Shown here: in pieces, positions 23,709-31,859 of the stretch | Numbering within the stretch: position 1 is the stretch's first letter | How the letters are laid out: every line of letters starts with the position of its first letter | Source of the DNA: Westiellopsis prolifica IICB1 | Lineage (GTDB): Bacteria; Cyanobacteriota; Cyanobacteriia; Cyanobacteriales; Nostocaceae | Reading direction: 5' to 3' | Length of the DNA: 35,742 bases | Assembly (NCBI RefSeq): GCF_004323185.1 | Contig: NZ_NAPS01000001.1 | Span: 1,671,623-1,707,364, forward strand | Position numbers and translations under genes: made by a program | Notes under the pieces: generated by a model | What the model saw: the letters and a program-made list of their open reading frames with translations, nothing else | Told to the model about the DNA's origin: nothing | The model's database searches: none

Positions 23709-23880
23709 ACTCCCACGCTTGCTTTAGCGCGTGGGATTCTTCTTTCAACCAGCCAACTTGAAAGCAGGAGTTTCCCCACCTAGATAGAGGTCGTTCTGTC
23801 CAGAAGCTTTAAGGGTTCCCACAAAATTCGCCGATTGAATCGGCGAATTTTGAGGGTTCCCTTTAGATCCCGTATGCCCT
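23709..23880 (-). ncRNA. predicted TnpB guide RNA (omega/reRNA)
   Basis: In this family the guide RNA is made from the 3' part of tnpB and the adjacent element end, reading out into the flank on the tnpB strand. Here that region contains the terminal hairpin 23711-23736 and a 14-bp-stem hairpin inside the gene at 23823-23851. Limits and guide are not determined. The prediction rests on family knowledge. Confidence 0.4.
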
Positions 23881-24977
23881 ACGGTACTTTTAATTCCTTT
23901 GTTCAAAATCATAATCGCTGCATTGTGGTCACGATGCATTACTGTTCCGCAACAATGACACTTATGGGTACGAGTAGACAACGATTTTTGAACTCTTGTC
24001 CCACAAACAGAACAGTCTTGACTTGTATAGTGTGGTGCGACAGCTATCGCCCAAGTGTCAAAAACTTTGGCGTAGTAGTCCACCCAATCAGTGAACAATG
24101 ACCAGGATGCATCGCTGATAGATTTAGCTAAATGATGGTTCTTGAGCATATTCTTTACCTGCAAGTCCTCATAGACTACCAAGTCGCTAGACTGGACAAG
24201 CGCTCTTGCTGTCTTAACAACAAAATCTTTACGCTGTCTACTTACCTTGAGGTGCTTTTTAGCTAATTTCTTAACAGCTTTATGGCGATTATAAGAATGT
24301 TTTTTACTCTTTGAAACTTGGCGTTGTTTGCGTTTTAAAGATTTTTCAGACTTACGCAATAATCTAGGATTTTCTACTGTTCTACCTTCAGAATCAGTGT
24401 AGAAAAACTCAAGACCTACATCAATTCCTACTTGCTTTCCATCGTGTTGATGAAGTTCAGTACGTTCAACATCAACACAGAATTGGCAATAATAACCATC
24501 AGCGCGTTTAACTATTCTGATACGTTTAATCTGTTTAATAGAGTAGAAACTAAGGTCACGAGTACCAACAAGCTTTAACTTACCAATATTAAAACCATCA
24601 CTAAACATGATGTATTTTCTATCATTAGAAAGTTTCCATCCTGATGTTTTGTACTCTACAGAATGCCCACGCTTTTTGAATCGTGGAAATCCTTTTTTAC
24701 CAGGTTTCTTAGCTTTGCAATTATCGTAGAAACGCTTAACTGCTAACCAAGCTCTATCAGCAGAAGCTTGACGTGCCATTGAATTAAGCTTGCTAGCAAA
24801 CTCAAAATATGCAGCTAAAACAGCACAAAGCTTTTGTAGGTCATTCTTGCCAATATTTTTGTTATCGATCCAATGTCTTAGAGCCTTGTTGCGGATAAAC
24901 AAAGCGGTTCTAATAGCTTCATCTATTGAATTGTATTGGCTTTGTTTACCTTTTAACTTAGCTTCTAAAACTAACAT
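23745..24977 (-). CDS. tnpB: RNA-guided nuclease TnpB (IS200/IS605 OrfB)
   Basis: 410 residues. RuvC-like catalytic triad complete: D186 (GIDVGLEFF), E270 (VVYEDLQ) and D350 (MHRDHNAAI). Zinc finger with C322/C325 and C340/C343 between the second and third motifs. The N-terminal helical and KPGKKGFPRFKKRG region fits the RNA- and DNA-binding lobe. TnpB cuts the vacated donor site using a guide RNA from the element end, which helps the IS persist. A 29-bp palindrome at 23823-23851 encodes part of the C-terminal tail after the last catalytic motif. The frame is intact, divergent from tnpA. Confidence 0.94.
   Translation of the reverse strand: MLVLEAKLKGKQSQYNSIDEAIRTALFIRNKALRHWIDNKNIGKNDLQKLCAVLAAYFEFASKLNSMARQASADRAWLAVKRFYDNCKAKKPGKKGFPRFKKRGHSVEYKTSGWKLSNDRKYIMFSDGFNIGKLKLVGTRDLSFYSIKQIKRIRIVKRADGYYCQFCVDVERTELHQHDGKQVGIDVGLEFFYTDSEGRTVENPRLLRKSEKSLKRKQRQVSKSKKHSYNRHKAVKKLAKKHLKVSRQRKDFVVKTARALVQSSDLVVYEDLQVKNMLKNHHLAKSISDASWSLFTDWVDYYAKVFDTWAIAVAPHYTSQDCSVCGTRVQKSLSTRTHKCHCCGTVMHRDHNAAIMILNKGIKSTVGHTGSKGNPQNSPIQSANFVGTLKASGQNDLYLGGETPAFKLAG
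23823..23851. repeat. 29-bp palindrome inside the tnpB 3' end
   Basis: A 14-bp perfect arm, AAAATTCGCCGATT, inverted around a single G. It lies in coding sequence for QNSPIQSANF in the non-catalytic tail. It may be an inserted repeat or a structural part of the guide RNA. Confidence 0.8.
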
Positions 24978-25066
24978 CGTTTCGACCTGTTGACGATAAA
25001 TCTAATATAGTACAATATGGTTTATAAGTACAAGTTATTGACCACAGCTTTATTAGAACTTTAAAA

Positions 25067-25462
25067 ATGACAGGCAAATATAGGCACAAAACAACTTCAG
25101 TTACTTTAATTAACTACCACTTTGTATGGATTCCTAAAAGACGGAAAAAAGTACTTGTTGGAGATGTTGCTAAACGACTTGAAGAATTGTTGTATGAAAA
25201 AACAAAAGAGCTAGATTGCGAAATCGTAGCTCTTGAAATCATGGAAGACCATGTACACTTATTTCTTTGTTGCCCTCCAACTTTAGCGCCTGACCAAATA
25301 ATGTTTAGACTTAAAGGATATACATCAAGAGTGCTTAGACAAGAATTTCCGCATCTATTGAAACTTCCTTCAATGTGGACTAGAAGTTATTTTTGTAGTA
25401 CTGCTGGAGATGCTTCAAGCGAGACAATTAAAAAGTATATTGCTAACCAAAAGACAAGATAG
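25067..25462 (+). CDS. tnpA: Y1 transposase TnpA (IS200/IS605)
   Basis: 131 residues, slightly short of the usual 130-150. The HUH motif reads HVHLF. The catalytic Tyr is in the C-terminal helix KKYIANQ. An N-terminal LINYHFVWIPKRRKKVL is typical of the family. It cuts and rejoins single strands at the hairpin-marked ends. The frame is intact and starts 89 bases from the divergent tnpB start; their promoters share this spacer. Confidence 0.94.
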   Translation: MTGKYRHKTTSVTLINYHFVWIPKRRKKVLVGDVAKRLEELLYEKTKELDCEIVALEIMEDHVHLFLCCPPTLAPDQIMFRLKGYTSRVLRQEFPHLLKLPSMWTRSYFCSTAGDASSETIKKYIANQKTR

Positions 25463-25625
25463 ACTGCACTATCGCGGTGCTACGCATTCATCCCACACCG
25501 TGCATGACAGGAATCGTTGCTACGCAACTGTCCTTTGTGGGCTTTCTGCTTTAATCACTGTAATACCAAACTAGTTTATTTTGACAAAAAATATTTCCTA
25601 AAATAGATGAATTATCACTTTTTAT

Positions 25626-26915
25626 ATGGTACTTAAATTCAAATGTACCGGAGACTTGAATGTGGATTTTGTGAATAGCTTTTTTTATAGCGGGAATTTT
25701 ATCCCACATGGTCATTGTTACCTATGGATGCCAGAGTTAGTATGGCTACATATCTTAGCAGATTCGCTCATTTCCCTGTCTTATTACTCAATCCCACTCA
25801 CACTGATGTATTTTGTCCGTAAAAGAGAAGATGTGCCATTCAAGAGTGTTTTTCTCTTGTTTGGAGCTTTTATCGTCTCTTGTGGCACTACGCATATTAT
25901 GGAAGTGTGGACACTGTGGCATCCTGACTATTGGTTATCAGGTACTATTAAAGCTATCACGGCTATAGTTTCTTTTTATACTGCTTTAACCTTAATACCT
26001 TTAGTACCTCAAGCACTAGCCCTTCCTAGCCCAGCGCAACTAGAAGCAGCAAACAATGCTTTACAAATAGAAATTATAGAACGTAAACGAGTAGAACAAG
26101 AGTTACGCCAATATAAAGAAAATCTGGAAGAATTGGTAGAACAGCGCACAGCAGAACTTGCTAAAACTAATGAACTACTCCAGCAAGAAGTGGTTCAACG
26201 TCAGCAGTCTCAAGAAAAAATGGCATTGTTATTAAAAGAATTAGAAAGTACTAACAAAGAGTTAAACGATTTTGCTTATATAGTATCTCATGATTTAAAA
26301 GCACCGCTCAGGGGAATTAGCTCATTATCAGAATGGCTAGTATCTGATTATGCAGACAAGTTGGACGATGAAGGGAAAGAATTAATTAATCTGCTGATTG
26401 TGAGAGTTAAAAAAATATATAGTTTAATAGATGCAATATTACAATACTCACGAATCGGACGTATTAAAGAAGAAATCCGCCGAGTAAATTTAAATGATGT
26501 AGTTAAAGACGTAATTGAATTACTCGAACCCATCGAAAATGTTGAAATCGATATAACTAATGAATTACCGATAGTTGATTGTGAAAAAACTCGTATAGTA
26601 CAAGTTTTTCAAAATTTATTGGGTAATGCTATTAAATTCATTGATAAACCACAGGGTAAGATTACAATTGGTTGTACTGAAAAGAATGGGTATTGGCAAA
26701 TCAGTGTTGCAGACAACGGTTCTGGGATTGGAAAAGAGCATTTTGAGCGCATATTTAAAATTTTTCAAAAACTATCTGACAACAAAAACTCAGATAGTAC
26801 TGGTATTGGATTAGCCATAGTAAAAAAAATTGTAGAAATGTATGGCGGAGAAGTTTGGCTAGAATCAGAGTTAGGTGTGGGTACTACGTTCTTTTTTACA
26901 TTGAAAAAACAGTAA
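25626..26915 (+). CDS. ethylene-receptor-like sensor histidine kinase
   Basis: 429 residues. Residues about 25-130 form three membrane helices matching the ethylene-binding domain of plant ETR1 and Synechocystis SynEtr1. The residues known to matter in ETR1 (D25, Y32, I35, P36, I62, C65, H69) appear here as D46, Y53, I56, P57, I83, C86 and H90, all with the same offset of 21. A coiled coil follows (135-205), then HisKA with H222 (IVSHDLKAPL), then an HATPase with N box NLLGNAIKF and G boxes DNGSGIG and STGIGLAIV. There is no GAF or phytochrome module, unlike SynEtr1. No response regulator gene is adjacent. The start ATG has a weak ribosome binding site. Confidence 0.93.
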   Translation: MVLKFKCTGDLNVDFVNSFFYSGNFIPHGHCYLWMPELVWLHILADSLISLSYYSIPLTLMYFVRKREDVPFKSVFLLFGAFIVSCGTTHIMEVWTLWHPDYWLSGTIKAITAIVSFYTALTLIPLVPQALALPSPAQLEAANNALQIEIIERKRVEQELRQYKENLEELVEQRTAELAKTNELLQQEVVQRQQSQEKMALLLKELESTNKELNDFAYIVSHDLKAPLRGISSLSEWLVSDYADKLDDEGKELINLLIVRVKKIYSLIDAILQYSRIGRIKEEIRRVNLNDVVKDVIELLEPIENVEIDITNELPIVDCEKTRIVQVFQNLLGNAIKFIDKPQGKITIGCTEKNGYWQISVADNGSGIGKEHFERIFKIFQKLSDNKNSDSTGIGLAIVKKIVEMYGGEVWLESELGVGTTFFFTLKKQ

Positions 26916-27059
26916 CGGGGATCGGGGAGCAGGGAACGGGGAGCAGGGAACGGGGAGCAGGGAGCAGGGAGCAGGGAGCAGGGAGACAAAGGAGAATGAC
27001 TAATCCCCAATTCCCGATCCCCTTTCCCCTTTCCCCGATCCCCTTTCCCCGATCCCCAA
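26914..27059. repeat. G-rich then C-rich low-complexity block between convergent genes
   Basis: A run of GGGGAGCAGGGA-type units is followed by a CCCCTTTCCCC-type run, so the two halves can pair as one long imperfect hairpin. It separates the convergent histidine kinase and TldE genes. The G-run strand could form G-quadruplexes. No gene is present. Confidence 0.8.
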
Positions 27060-28376
27060 TTACCCATTCTCTCTACCAGTTACAGATAGTCCTTCCACAA
27101 TGAGAGAAGGGGTATAACACGAACCATTCCAATCAGCGTCGCCGCCGAGTTTAGCTATTTGTTTGAGTGCAGTGTAAACGTTACCTGCCAGCATGGTATC
27201 TTTTACACGTCCTATGACTTCACCATTTTGGACACGATAGCCTAAATCTACGTTGATAGAAAAATCACCAGAAATTCCGCTTCCACTACCCAATATTTGA
27301 TCCACGATTAAACCGTCATCCAGTAACTTAATTAATTGTGCTAGTGATCCCGAACCAGGTTGGATGAGGAAATTAAATAAGCCAGGGGTGGGATAACTAC
27401 CTAAACTTGGTCGAAAACCATTACCTGTGGAAAAACTACTGAGTTGGCTTGCAGTGGTGCGATCGCAGTAAAAATTTTGTAATTCTCCGTTTTGAATAAA
27501 CATCAAAGGCTGAGTCGGAGTACCTTCGTCATCAAAAGGACAACTGTAGGGTCCAGCTTCGGGATCTTGGTAAAGGGTAAGGGAGGGAGAAACTACTAGC
27601 TTACCAATGCGTTCTGCCCAAGGAGAAGCACCTTCCAAAACTCGTTTCGCATTTAACGCTGCTTGCACAGTCCCCCAAAGCATATCAGCTGCTTTAGAAG
27701 TAAATAGAACTGGGATGCGACCTTGAGGTGGTGGAACATTTTCTTTTGTCCAATCCAGATGCTGTAAAATTTGGTGAGCAAGTTTTTTCGGTTGCAGGTT
27801 GTCGCGTTCGGTTTCACCATCGGAAACACTTAAAATATCGTCTCCCCTTACCCATTCAGCCGAAATATAGCAACTGAGAGTAGTGTCGTTGTAGTAACAA
27901 TCGAGACCTTTGCTATTTACAAGTCTAGTAGTTTCCACATCACACTCCCAGTCGCCGTTGCAAACAACTTCTGGGTAAACGTCACGAATCAGGGCGATTG
28001 TTTCTTTACCCCACTCCACTAATTTTTCTACTGATACATCTTGCCCTAAGTCAGGGTAAGAGGGCTGGAAGTTACTGGCTAACTCCAAGGTTTCGGGTTG
28101 ATTTAGCTGACTCAACGATAAGGCGCGTTCTACTAATGCTTGTGGTTCCACAATCCCATAGGCCACTGCCAGTCCCGGACGTCCATTAGACCATAACCTT
28201 AATGCTGTACCCTCAGCTTGGTTAGTTTCTAGCTGTTTGAGACGGTTTGCCTCAAAAAATACTGGTCGAGAAAGCGATCGCGATTGATAAACTTCAACAG
28301 CTTCCGCCCCGGCTTTTAAGGCTAGTTCCAGCAATTGTTCTGCTAGTGTATCTTTTGGTAACTTTTTAGACACCAT
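27060..28376 (-). CDS. pmbA: TldD/PmbA-family protein, TldE (PmbA) type
   Basis: 438 residues from ATG 28376. It has the family layout: N-terminal helical AEQLLELALKAGAEAVEVYQ, a central VFFEANRLKQLETNQAEGTALRLW, and C-terminal strands ending SLIVEGLSVTGRE. The HExxH zinc motif of TldD is absent, which fits the non-catalytic TldE/PmbA subunit of the TldD/E protease that trims unfolded peptides. The frame is open to 28487, but those 37 extra residues (runs of PMPIAPCPLPHAH) are translated from the 14-bp repeat at 28407 and are surely not coding; MVSKKLPKDT is the natural start. A TldD partner is not in the window. Confidence 0.92.
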   Translation of the reverse strand: MVSKKLPKDTLAEQLLELALKAGAEAVEVYQSRSLSRPVFFEANRLKQLETNQAEGTALRLWSNGRPGLAVAYGIVEPQALVERALSLSQLNQPETLELASNFQPSYPDLGQDVSVEKLVEWGKETIALIRDVYPEVVCNGDWECDVETTRLVNSKGLDCYYNDTTLSCYISAEWVRGDDILSVSDGETERDNLQPKKLAHQILQHLDWTKENVPPPQGRIPVLFTSKAADMLWGTVQAALNAKRVLEGASPWAERIGKLVVSPSLTLYQDPEAGPYSCPFDDEGTPTQPLMFIQNGELQNFYCDRTTASQLSSFSTGNGFRPSLGSYPTPGLFNFLIQPGSGSLAQLIKLLDDGLIVDQILGSGSGISGDFSINVDLGYRVQNGEVIGRVKDTMLAGNVYTALKQIAKLGGDADWNGSCYTPSLIVEGLSVTGRENG

Positions 28377-28406
28377 GGTTTGTACTGGCAGTGGAGGTGT
28401 GAGGGT

Positions 28407-28462
28407 GGGGCAATGGGCATGGGGCAATGGGCATGGGGCAATGGGCATGGGGCAATAGGCAT
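28407..28462. repeat. 14-bp tandem repeat (GGGGCAATGGGCAT), four units
   Basis: Three exact units and one variant (GGGGCAATAGGCAT), then TGGGCATGGGG. It lies just upstream of the tldE/pmbA start, between it and its likely promoter, so it would be in the leader RNA. Confidence 0.85.
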
Positions 28463-28492
28463 TGGGCATGGGGGTATTGACCACCAACCATT

Positions 28493-28563
28493 GTAGGGGC
28501 GTAGCCGCGCATAGTATGGATACCTTGCGGCTACCCTTACGGGTAGTGCGTCTACGCCCCTAC
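28493..28563. repeat. 71-bp compound hairpin element
   Basis: Outer arms GTAGGGGCGTAG / CTACGCCCCTAC enclose GTAGCCGC / GCGGCTAC and, on one side, CTACCCTTACGGGTAG. It is a MITE-like multi-hairpin repeat in the gap between the Tab2-like and tldE/pmbA genes. Confidence 0.8.
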
Positions 28564-28597
28564 TAACCAATAACCAACAACTATTCCCCAATTAACT

Positions 28598-29470
28598 TTA
28601 AGATAGATTGATCTCACACAGCAGCCAAAATCCTGCAAAAGATTCGGATTGGGGATCAGACTGCACTCCGATAAAATGCACTCCGTTGGCTTTTTGCTTG
28701 GCTTGTTCAAAATTTCTTGCTTCTGCCAGAATTTGAGGTTTTTTGAGATTTGCTAAAATCCAGCTTTCTGTTGCACCAGTTTCTAGCAGCAATCTTCCTC
28801 CTTGTGCTTGTGGACTGTCGTCAAATCTCAACCAAGCTAAATCTAATCCAGACATCCAGCCTGCTAGGGGTAATGCTCTTGGTGAGAAAATTAAGATTCC
28901 AGGAATGCTAGTTTCAGGAGAAATTTGTGCTAAATCCAAGGGAAATCCTTCACCAAAGTCAATTTCCCACTCAGACATATCAAACAATTCTGATGCTGGT
29001 AAAGTCACAAATCCCCATTGTTGCCATTCCAAAGCATCTGGTAAGCGTTGAGGTAAAGGTGCTTCTAAACGTACTGAGGGATTTACCCCGCCTTGATACC
29101 CTGGTTCTTGTGGATACACTTGTTCTATCCGCTGCTGTAACCATTGATTAAGCACCAAAGTCCGCCGGCTTGGCTGTGCTGGAATACCAATATCAGCACA
29201 AGCTTTGGTAATCATATTATTCATTTGGCGACGGAAAAAGCGGATTTTAATCGGTGCTTCTCCTGCTTTGTCTATTGCTTCTTGCAAAGCAGTTCGCAGC
29301 CATACAGAGTTTACCTGGGTACTGGGGCAATACTGAGCATAGCGAAACAAAGAATCAATTTTGGTGCGCGTATCCAAGGGACTTTCGCACACTAGAACTT
29401 CCCAAACTTTTTTCTGATTTTCGTCCAAAATTGGACGGGAGTAAAAATCAAGTTCCCAAATACTGCCCAT
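28598..29470 (-). CDS. Tab2/Atab2-like RNA-binding protein
   Basis: 290 residues. The opening IWELDFYSRPILDENQKKVW, the middle RFFRRQMNNMITKACADIGI and PSRRTLVLNQWLQQR are hallmarks of the Tab2/Atab2 (DUF1092) family, found in oxygenic phototrophs. In algae and plants these proteins bind the psaB leader and promote translation of photosystem I subunits. The cyanobacterial role is inferred to be similar. Length is full for a bacterial member. The ATG at 29470 is the first in frame. It lies upstream of tldE/pmbA on the same strand but 221 bases away, with repeats between. Confidence 0.9.
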   Translation of the reverse strand: MGSIWELDFYSRPILDENQKKVWEVLVCESPLDTRTKIDSLFRYAQYCPSTQVNSVWLRTALQEAIDKAGEAPIKIRFFRRQMNNMITKACADIGIPAQPSRRTLVLNQWLQQRIEQVYPQEPGYQGGVNPSVRLEAPLPQRLPDALEWQQWGFVTLPASELFDMSEWEIDFGEGFPLDLAQISPETSIPGILIFSPRALPLAGWMSGLDLAWLRFDDSPQAQGGRLLLETGATESWILANLKKPQILAEARNFEQAKQKANGVHFIGVQSDPQSESFAGFWLLCEINLS

Positions 29471-29654
29471 GTGATGCCGTGAAAATTTGGCTACTTTTTT
29501 CTATATCTTCATCATACGAGCCTATGTGTAGCGTCGGGGCAAAGGTTGGGATGTTGTTAGCCAAGAAAAAACTCAATTAACACCATACATAAACAAAAAC
29601 AATCTAAATATTTATTAAAATTTGCTATTTTAGAAGCAATCCATTTATTGAGTG

Positions 29655-29688
29655 TCCTAAGCCTCTACAGGAAGCTTAGGATTTTTTT
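29655..29688 (+). terminator. orphan plus-strand terminator
   Basis: Perfect 8-bp stem TCCTAAGC / GCTTAGGA (29655-29681) followed by seven T. It faces plus, while both neighbouring genes are on minus, so no annotated gene uses it. It may end a small RNA starting within 29471-29650, a stretch otherwise without a gene. Confidence 0.65.
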
Positions 29689-29710
29689 GATTATCAGTCA
29701 TTGTGTAGAA

Positions 29711-30904
29711 TTATTGCCTAAATAAGCCCATTTCTTGCAATCCTTGCCGTAATCGCTGTGCTTCTTGGGGATTATTTTTTTCATGTAAAGCGATCGCTCT
29801 ACCAAAGGCAGCTAAACTAGCCTGTAAATTACCCACTTTCAGTAGTACAACGCCCAGATTTTGATATGCATCTGCGTAGTTAGGATTGATCCCAATAGCT
29901 TTTTGATAGCAAGCGATCGCATCTGTATATAAACCCATTGCTTTGAGAGTCATACCCAAATTGTAATGACCTGTGGCAAAATTGGGGTCAATTTTCAGAG
30001 TATTTTCATAAGCTATCTTGGCATTATTTAAATCTCCAGCTGTTTTGAGTAAATTACCCAAATTGTTGTAAGCACCTAGTTTGAGCATAGGATAAATAGG
30101 TAATTTAATGGCAGCTTGATAGTGAGCAGCAGCCTGTTTTTGATTTTGTAATCGGCTGTAAGCAATACCTAAATGATAGTAAAGTTCATACAAAATATCA
30201 TAATTGTCTTCTGCGGTAGTTACTCCTCTTGCTAATAATTCCACACCTTCGGCAATTTTCCCAGTTTCGACATACAATGCCCCTAGTTTGCTGCAAACAT
30301 AGGGATCATCAGGATGAGTTGTTAAAAACTCTTCCATCGCTACTTGTGCTTTAGCATATTTGTTATTTTGGTTAATGGCATCTTTTTCATAACCAGAATG
30401 CAGAATTGCCACACCTTGTAAATAACCTACTTGCCATTGCGGCTCTTTGGATAAAATTTCGGTGACGCTATCATCAACTAAAGCATGGTAAGGGCGGGAA
30501 AAATAGATATCTGGATGATGGCGAAATAAACGAGAAACTAGGGAATAGGGAGATTGTACCGCTCCGACTTCTTGACGAACTAGATTTATCAGTAAATATT
30601 CTTCTCTATAGATCGCTTCTTGCAACTGGGGTACTATTTTTTGTGTGAGACTTTCATCTGCATCTAAAACTAGAACCCAATCGCCTGTAACATACTTTAG
30701 GGCTGTATTTCGGGCTGCACTGAAATCATTGCACCATTGAAACTCATGTACCTTTGCACCAAATTTCTTAGCTATATGCACGGTGCGATCGCTCGAACCT
30801 GTATCTAGTACTATTATTTCATCTACCACATTTTTGACGCTGCCCAGACATTTGGGAAGTGCTTTTTCTTCGTTTTTAACAATCATGCACAGACTGAGCT
30901 TCAT
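29711..30904 (-). CDS. family 2 glycosyltransferase fused to TPR repeats
   Basis: 397 residues. Residues 1-210 hold a GT-A (family 2) domain: MKLSLCMIVKNEEKALPKCL, the VLDTGSSDRT nucleotide-binding strand and the metal-binding DxD as VLDADES; DFSAARN is typical of this subgroup. Residues about 200-390 are TPR units (AIAYSRLQNQKQAAAHYQAA, ATGHYNLGMTLKAMG, ADAYQNLGVVLLKVG). Such GT2-TPR proteins are common in cyanobacteria and act on unknown sugar acceptors, possibly surface glycans or glycoproteins. No operon partners are visible. Confidence 0.93.
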   Translation of the reverse strand: MKLSLCMIVKNEEKALPKCLGSVKNVVDEIIVLDTGSSDRTVHIAKKFGAKVHEFQWCNDFSAARNTALKYVTGDWVLVLDADESLTQKIVPQLQEAIYREEYLLINLVRQEVGAVQSPYSLVSRLFRHHPDIYFSRPYHALVDDSVTEILSKEPQWQVGYLQGVAILHSGYEKDAINQNNKYAKAQVAMEEFLTTHPDDPYVCSKLGALYVETGKIAEGVELLARGVTTAEDNYDILYELYYHLGIAYSRLQNQKQAAAHYQAAIKLPIYPMLKLGAYNNLGNLLKTAGDLNNAKIAYENTLKIDPNFATGHYNLGMTLKAMGLYTDAIACYQKAIGINPNYADAYQNLGVVLLKVGNLQASLAAFGRAIALHEKNNPQEAQRLRQGLQEMGLFRQ

Positions 30905-31054
30905 AGGTTGATCGTATTCTTCTTTAAAATTTATGTAAATATAAGCAACTTTTATTTTGTGCGAAAATCAATATCAAATAAAGAGCATCATGGAAAATTA
31001 ATTCTGAAGCTTCTGATGCTAAATGAGATTGTCTTGTGGCGATCGCATTTCAAA

Positions 31055-31150
31055 AAGGGGTATAGGGGTGTAAGAGGATAAGGGTGTAGGAGGAAGAATT
31101 ACACTGTTGCACCTCAGTTTTGTTTCTTCTACACCTTACACCCTATACTC
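31055..31150. repeat. long imperfect inverted repeat
   Basis: GGGGTATAGGGGTGTAAG near 31055 pairs imperfectly with CTTACACCCTATACTCC near 31134, with GGTGTAGGAGGAAGAA and TTCTTCTACACC inside. It forms one long hairpin of about 95 bases directly before a MITE end. The region 30905-31331 otherwise holds only repeats. Confidence 0.65.
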
Positions 31151-31211
31151 CAATACGGTTCAGATAAGATCACAATCTCTTGTAGAGACGTAGCATTGCT
31201 ACGTCTCTACA
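31151..31211. mobile_element. partial MITE: CAATACGG end plus TGTAGAGACG hairpin
   Basis: CAATACGGTTCAGATAAGA at 31151-31169 matches the end of the 15987 MITE. Then comes a hairpin at 31181-31211 with 15-bp perfect arms TGTAGAGACGTAGCA around one T. The opposite terminal repeat was not found, so the copy is truncated. Confidence 0.7.
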
Positions 31212-31280
31212 CACCTGTATTTGTATCAAGATTTTTGTGAAATGGTATTACGTACGTGATAGCTACGCTATAACACACCC

Positions 31281-31365
31281 TACTGGACTGTCAAGGCTAA
31301 AATGATGCAATAAATCTCTGATTCTATCTCTGTGTTCTCTGCGCCTCTGCGGTTTATTAATGCAC
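31281..31365. repeat. inverted, diverged copy of the 5663-5773 MITE
   Basis: Read on the minus strand it matches the centre and one end of the MITE at 5663-5773: AACCGCAGAGGCGCAGAG, then AACACAGAGATAGAATCAGA, then an end resembling AGCCTTGACAGTCCAGTA. The other end is missing where the transposase fragment begins. Confidence 0.75.
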
Positions 31366-31598
31366 TATTTTGTTTTTGCGGCAATACCGACATCAAATAT
31401 TTGATTGCCAAACTCCGTGAACGTGTTTGTGTTGAGCATTCTTTATCCCATATCGGTCATTGGCAAGGTGAACAGGCTCGTTATGTCGGTTCTCGCAAAA
31501 ACTTATTTGACCTTCGTCGTGTAGCTGTTGTTCATAATCTTCATGTCCTTGCCAAAATTTTTACCAATACTACTGAGCCTGCCTCTACTTCTATCTGA
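31366..31598 (+). pseudogene. C-terminal fragment of a transposase
   Basis: The frame reads CGNTDIKYLIAKLRERVCVE, then HSLSHIGHWQGEQARYVGSR, then KNLFDLRRVAVVHNLHVLAK, ending at a stop. HSLSHIGHWQG and RKNLFDLRR followed by NLHVLA are typical of the end of DDE-type transposases, where the final Glu of the triad (here VEHS) lies. The N-terminal two thirds is missing, replaced by MITE sequence. I cannot assign the IS family with confidence. Confidence 0.65.
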
Positions 31599-31724
31599 TT
31601 ACTGAATCGGTGTTCTAGCCACCATAGGATTTTAAGTAATAAAGTTAAATTTATTTACCACTGTCTGTAAAGAATATTCAGTTTACCCCGTTCCAAGCTC
31701 ATTTGTAGATATTGAACTTTGAAC

Positions 31725-31761
31725 AAAAAAGAAAAAATTCGCGGAAAATCTGCGCGAATTT
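31725..31761 (-). terminator. terminator downstream of hetF
   Basis: On the minus strand a 9-bp stem (AAATTCGCG / CGCGAATTT, 31735-31761) is followed by TTTCTTTTTTG. It lies about 100 bases after the hetF stop. A weaker AGCC...GGCT hairpin sits nearer the stop at about 31809-31834. Confidence 0.7.
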
Positions 31762-31859
31762 CTTCTTGTTTGTCCAAAGTCCAATACTAAAAGTAGACTT
31801 ATGTTATGAGCCACGCAGTTTACTTGCGGGCTTTCTGTTAATTATTAATTCTTTGTTAA

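Larger units (their letters stand above)
23705..25545. mobile_element. IS200/IS605-family insertion sequence, IS605-like
   Basis: Divergent tnpB (minus) and tnpA (plus) with their 3' ends facing subterminal hairpins. One hairpin is at 23711-23736 (TCCCACGC / GCGTGGGA). A compound hairpin lies at 25492-25541 (CCCACA / TGTGGG outside, GTTGCTACGCAAC inside). There are no terminal inverted repeats, as expected for this family, which moves as single strands. Both proteins keep their catalytic residues, so the element could be active. Boundaries are approximate because the cleavage sites were not determined. Confidence 0.8.

Noticed and set aside
28377-28487. Extended N-terminus of the tldE/pmbA gene
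   Set aside because: These residues come from the 14-bp tandem repeat; the family starts at MVSKKLPKDT.
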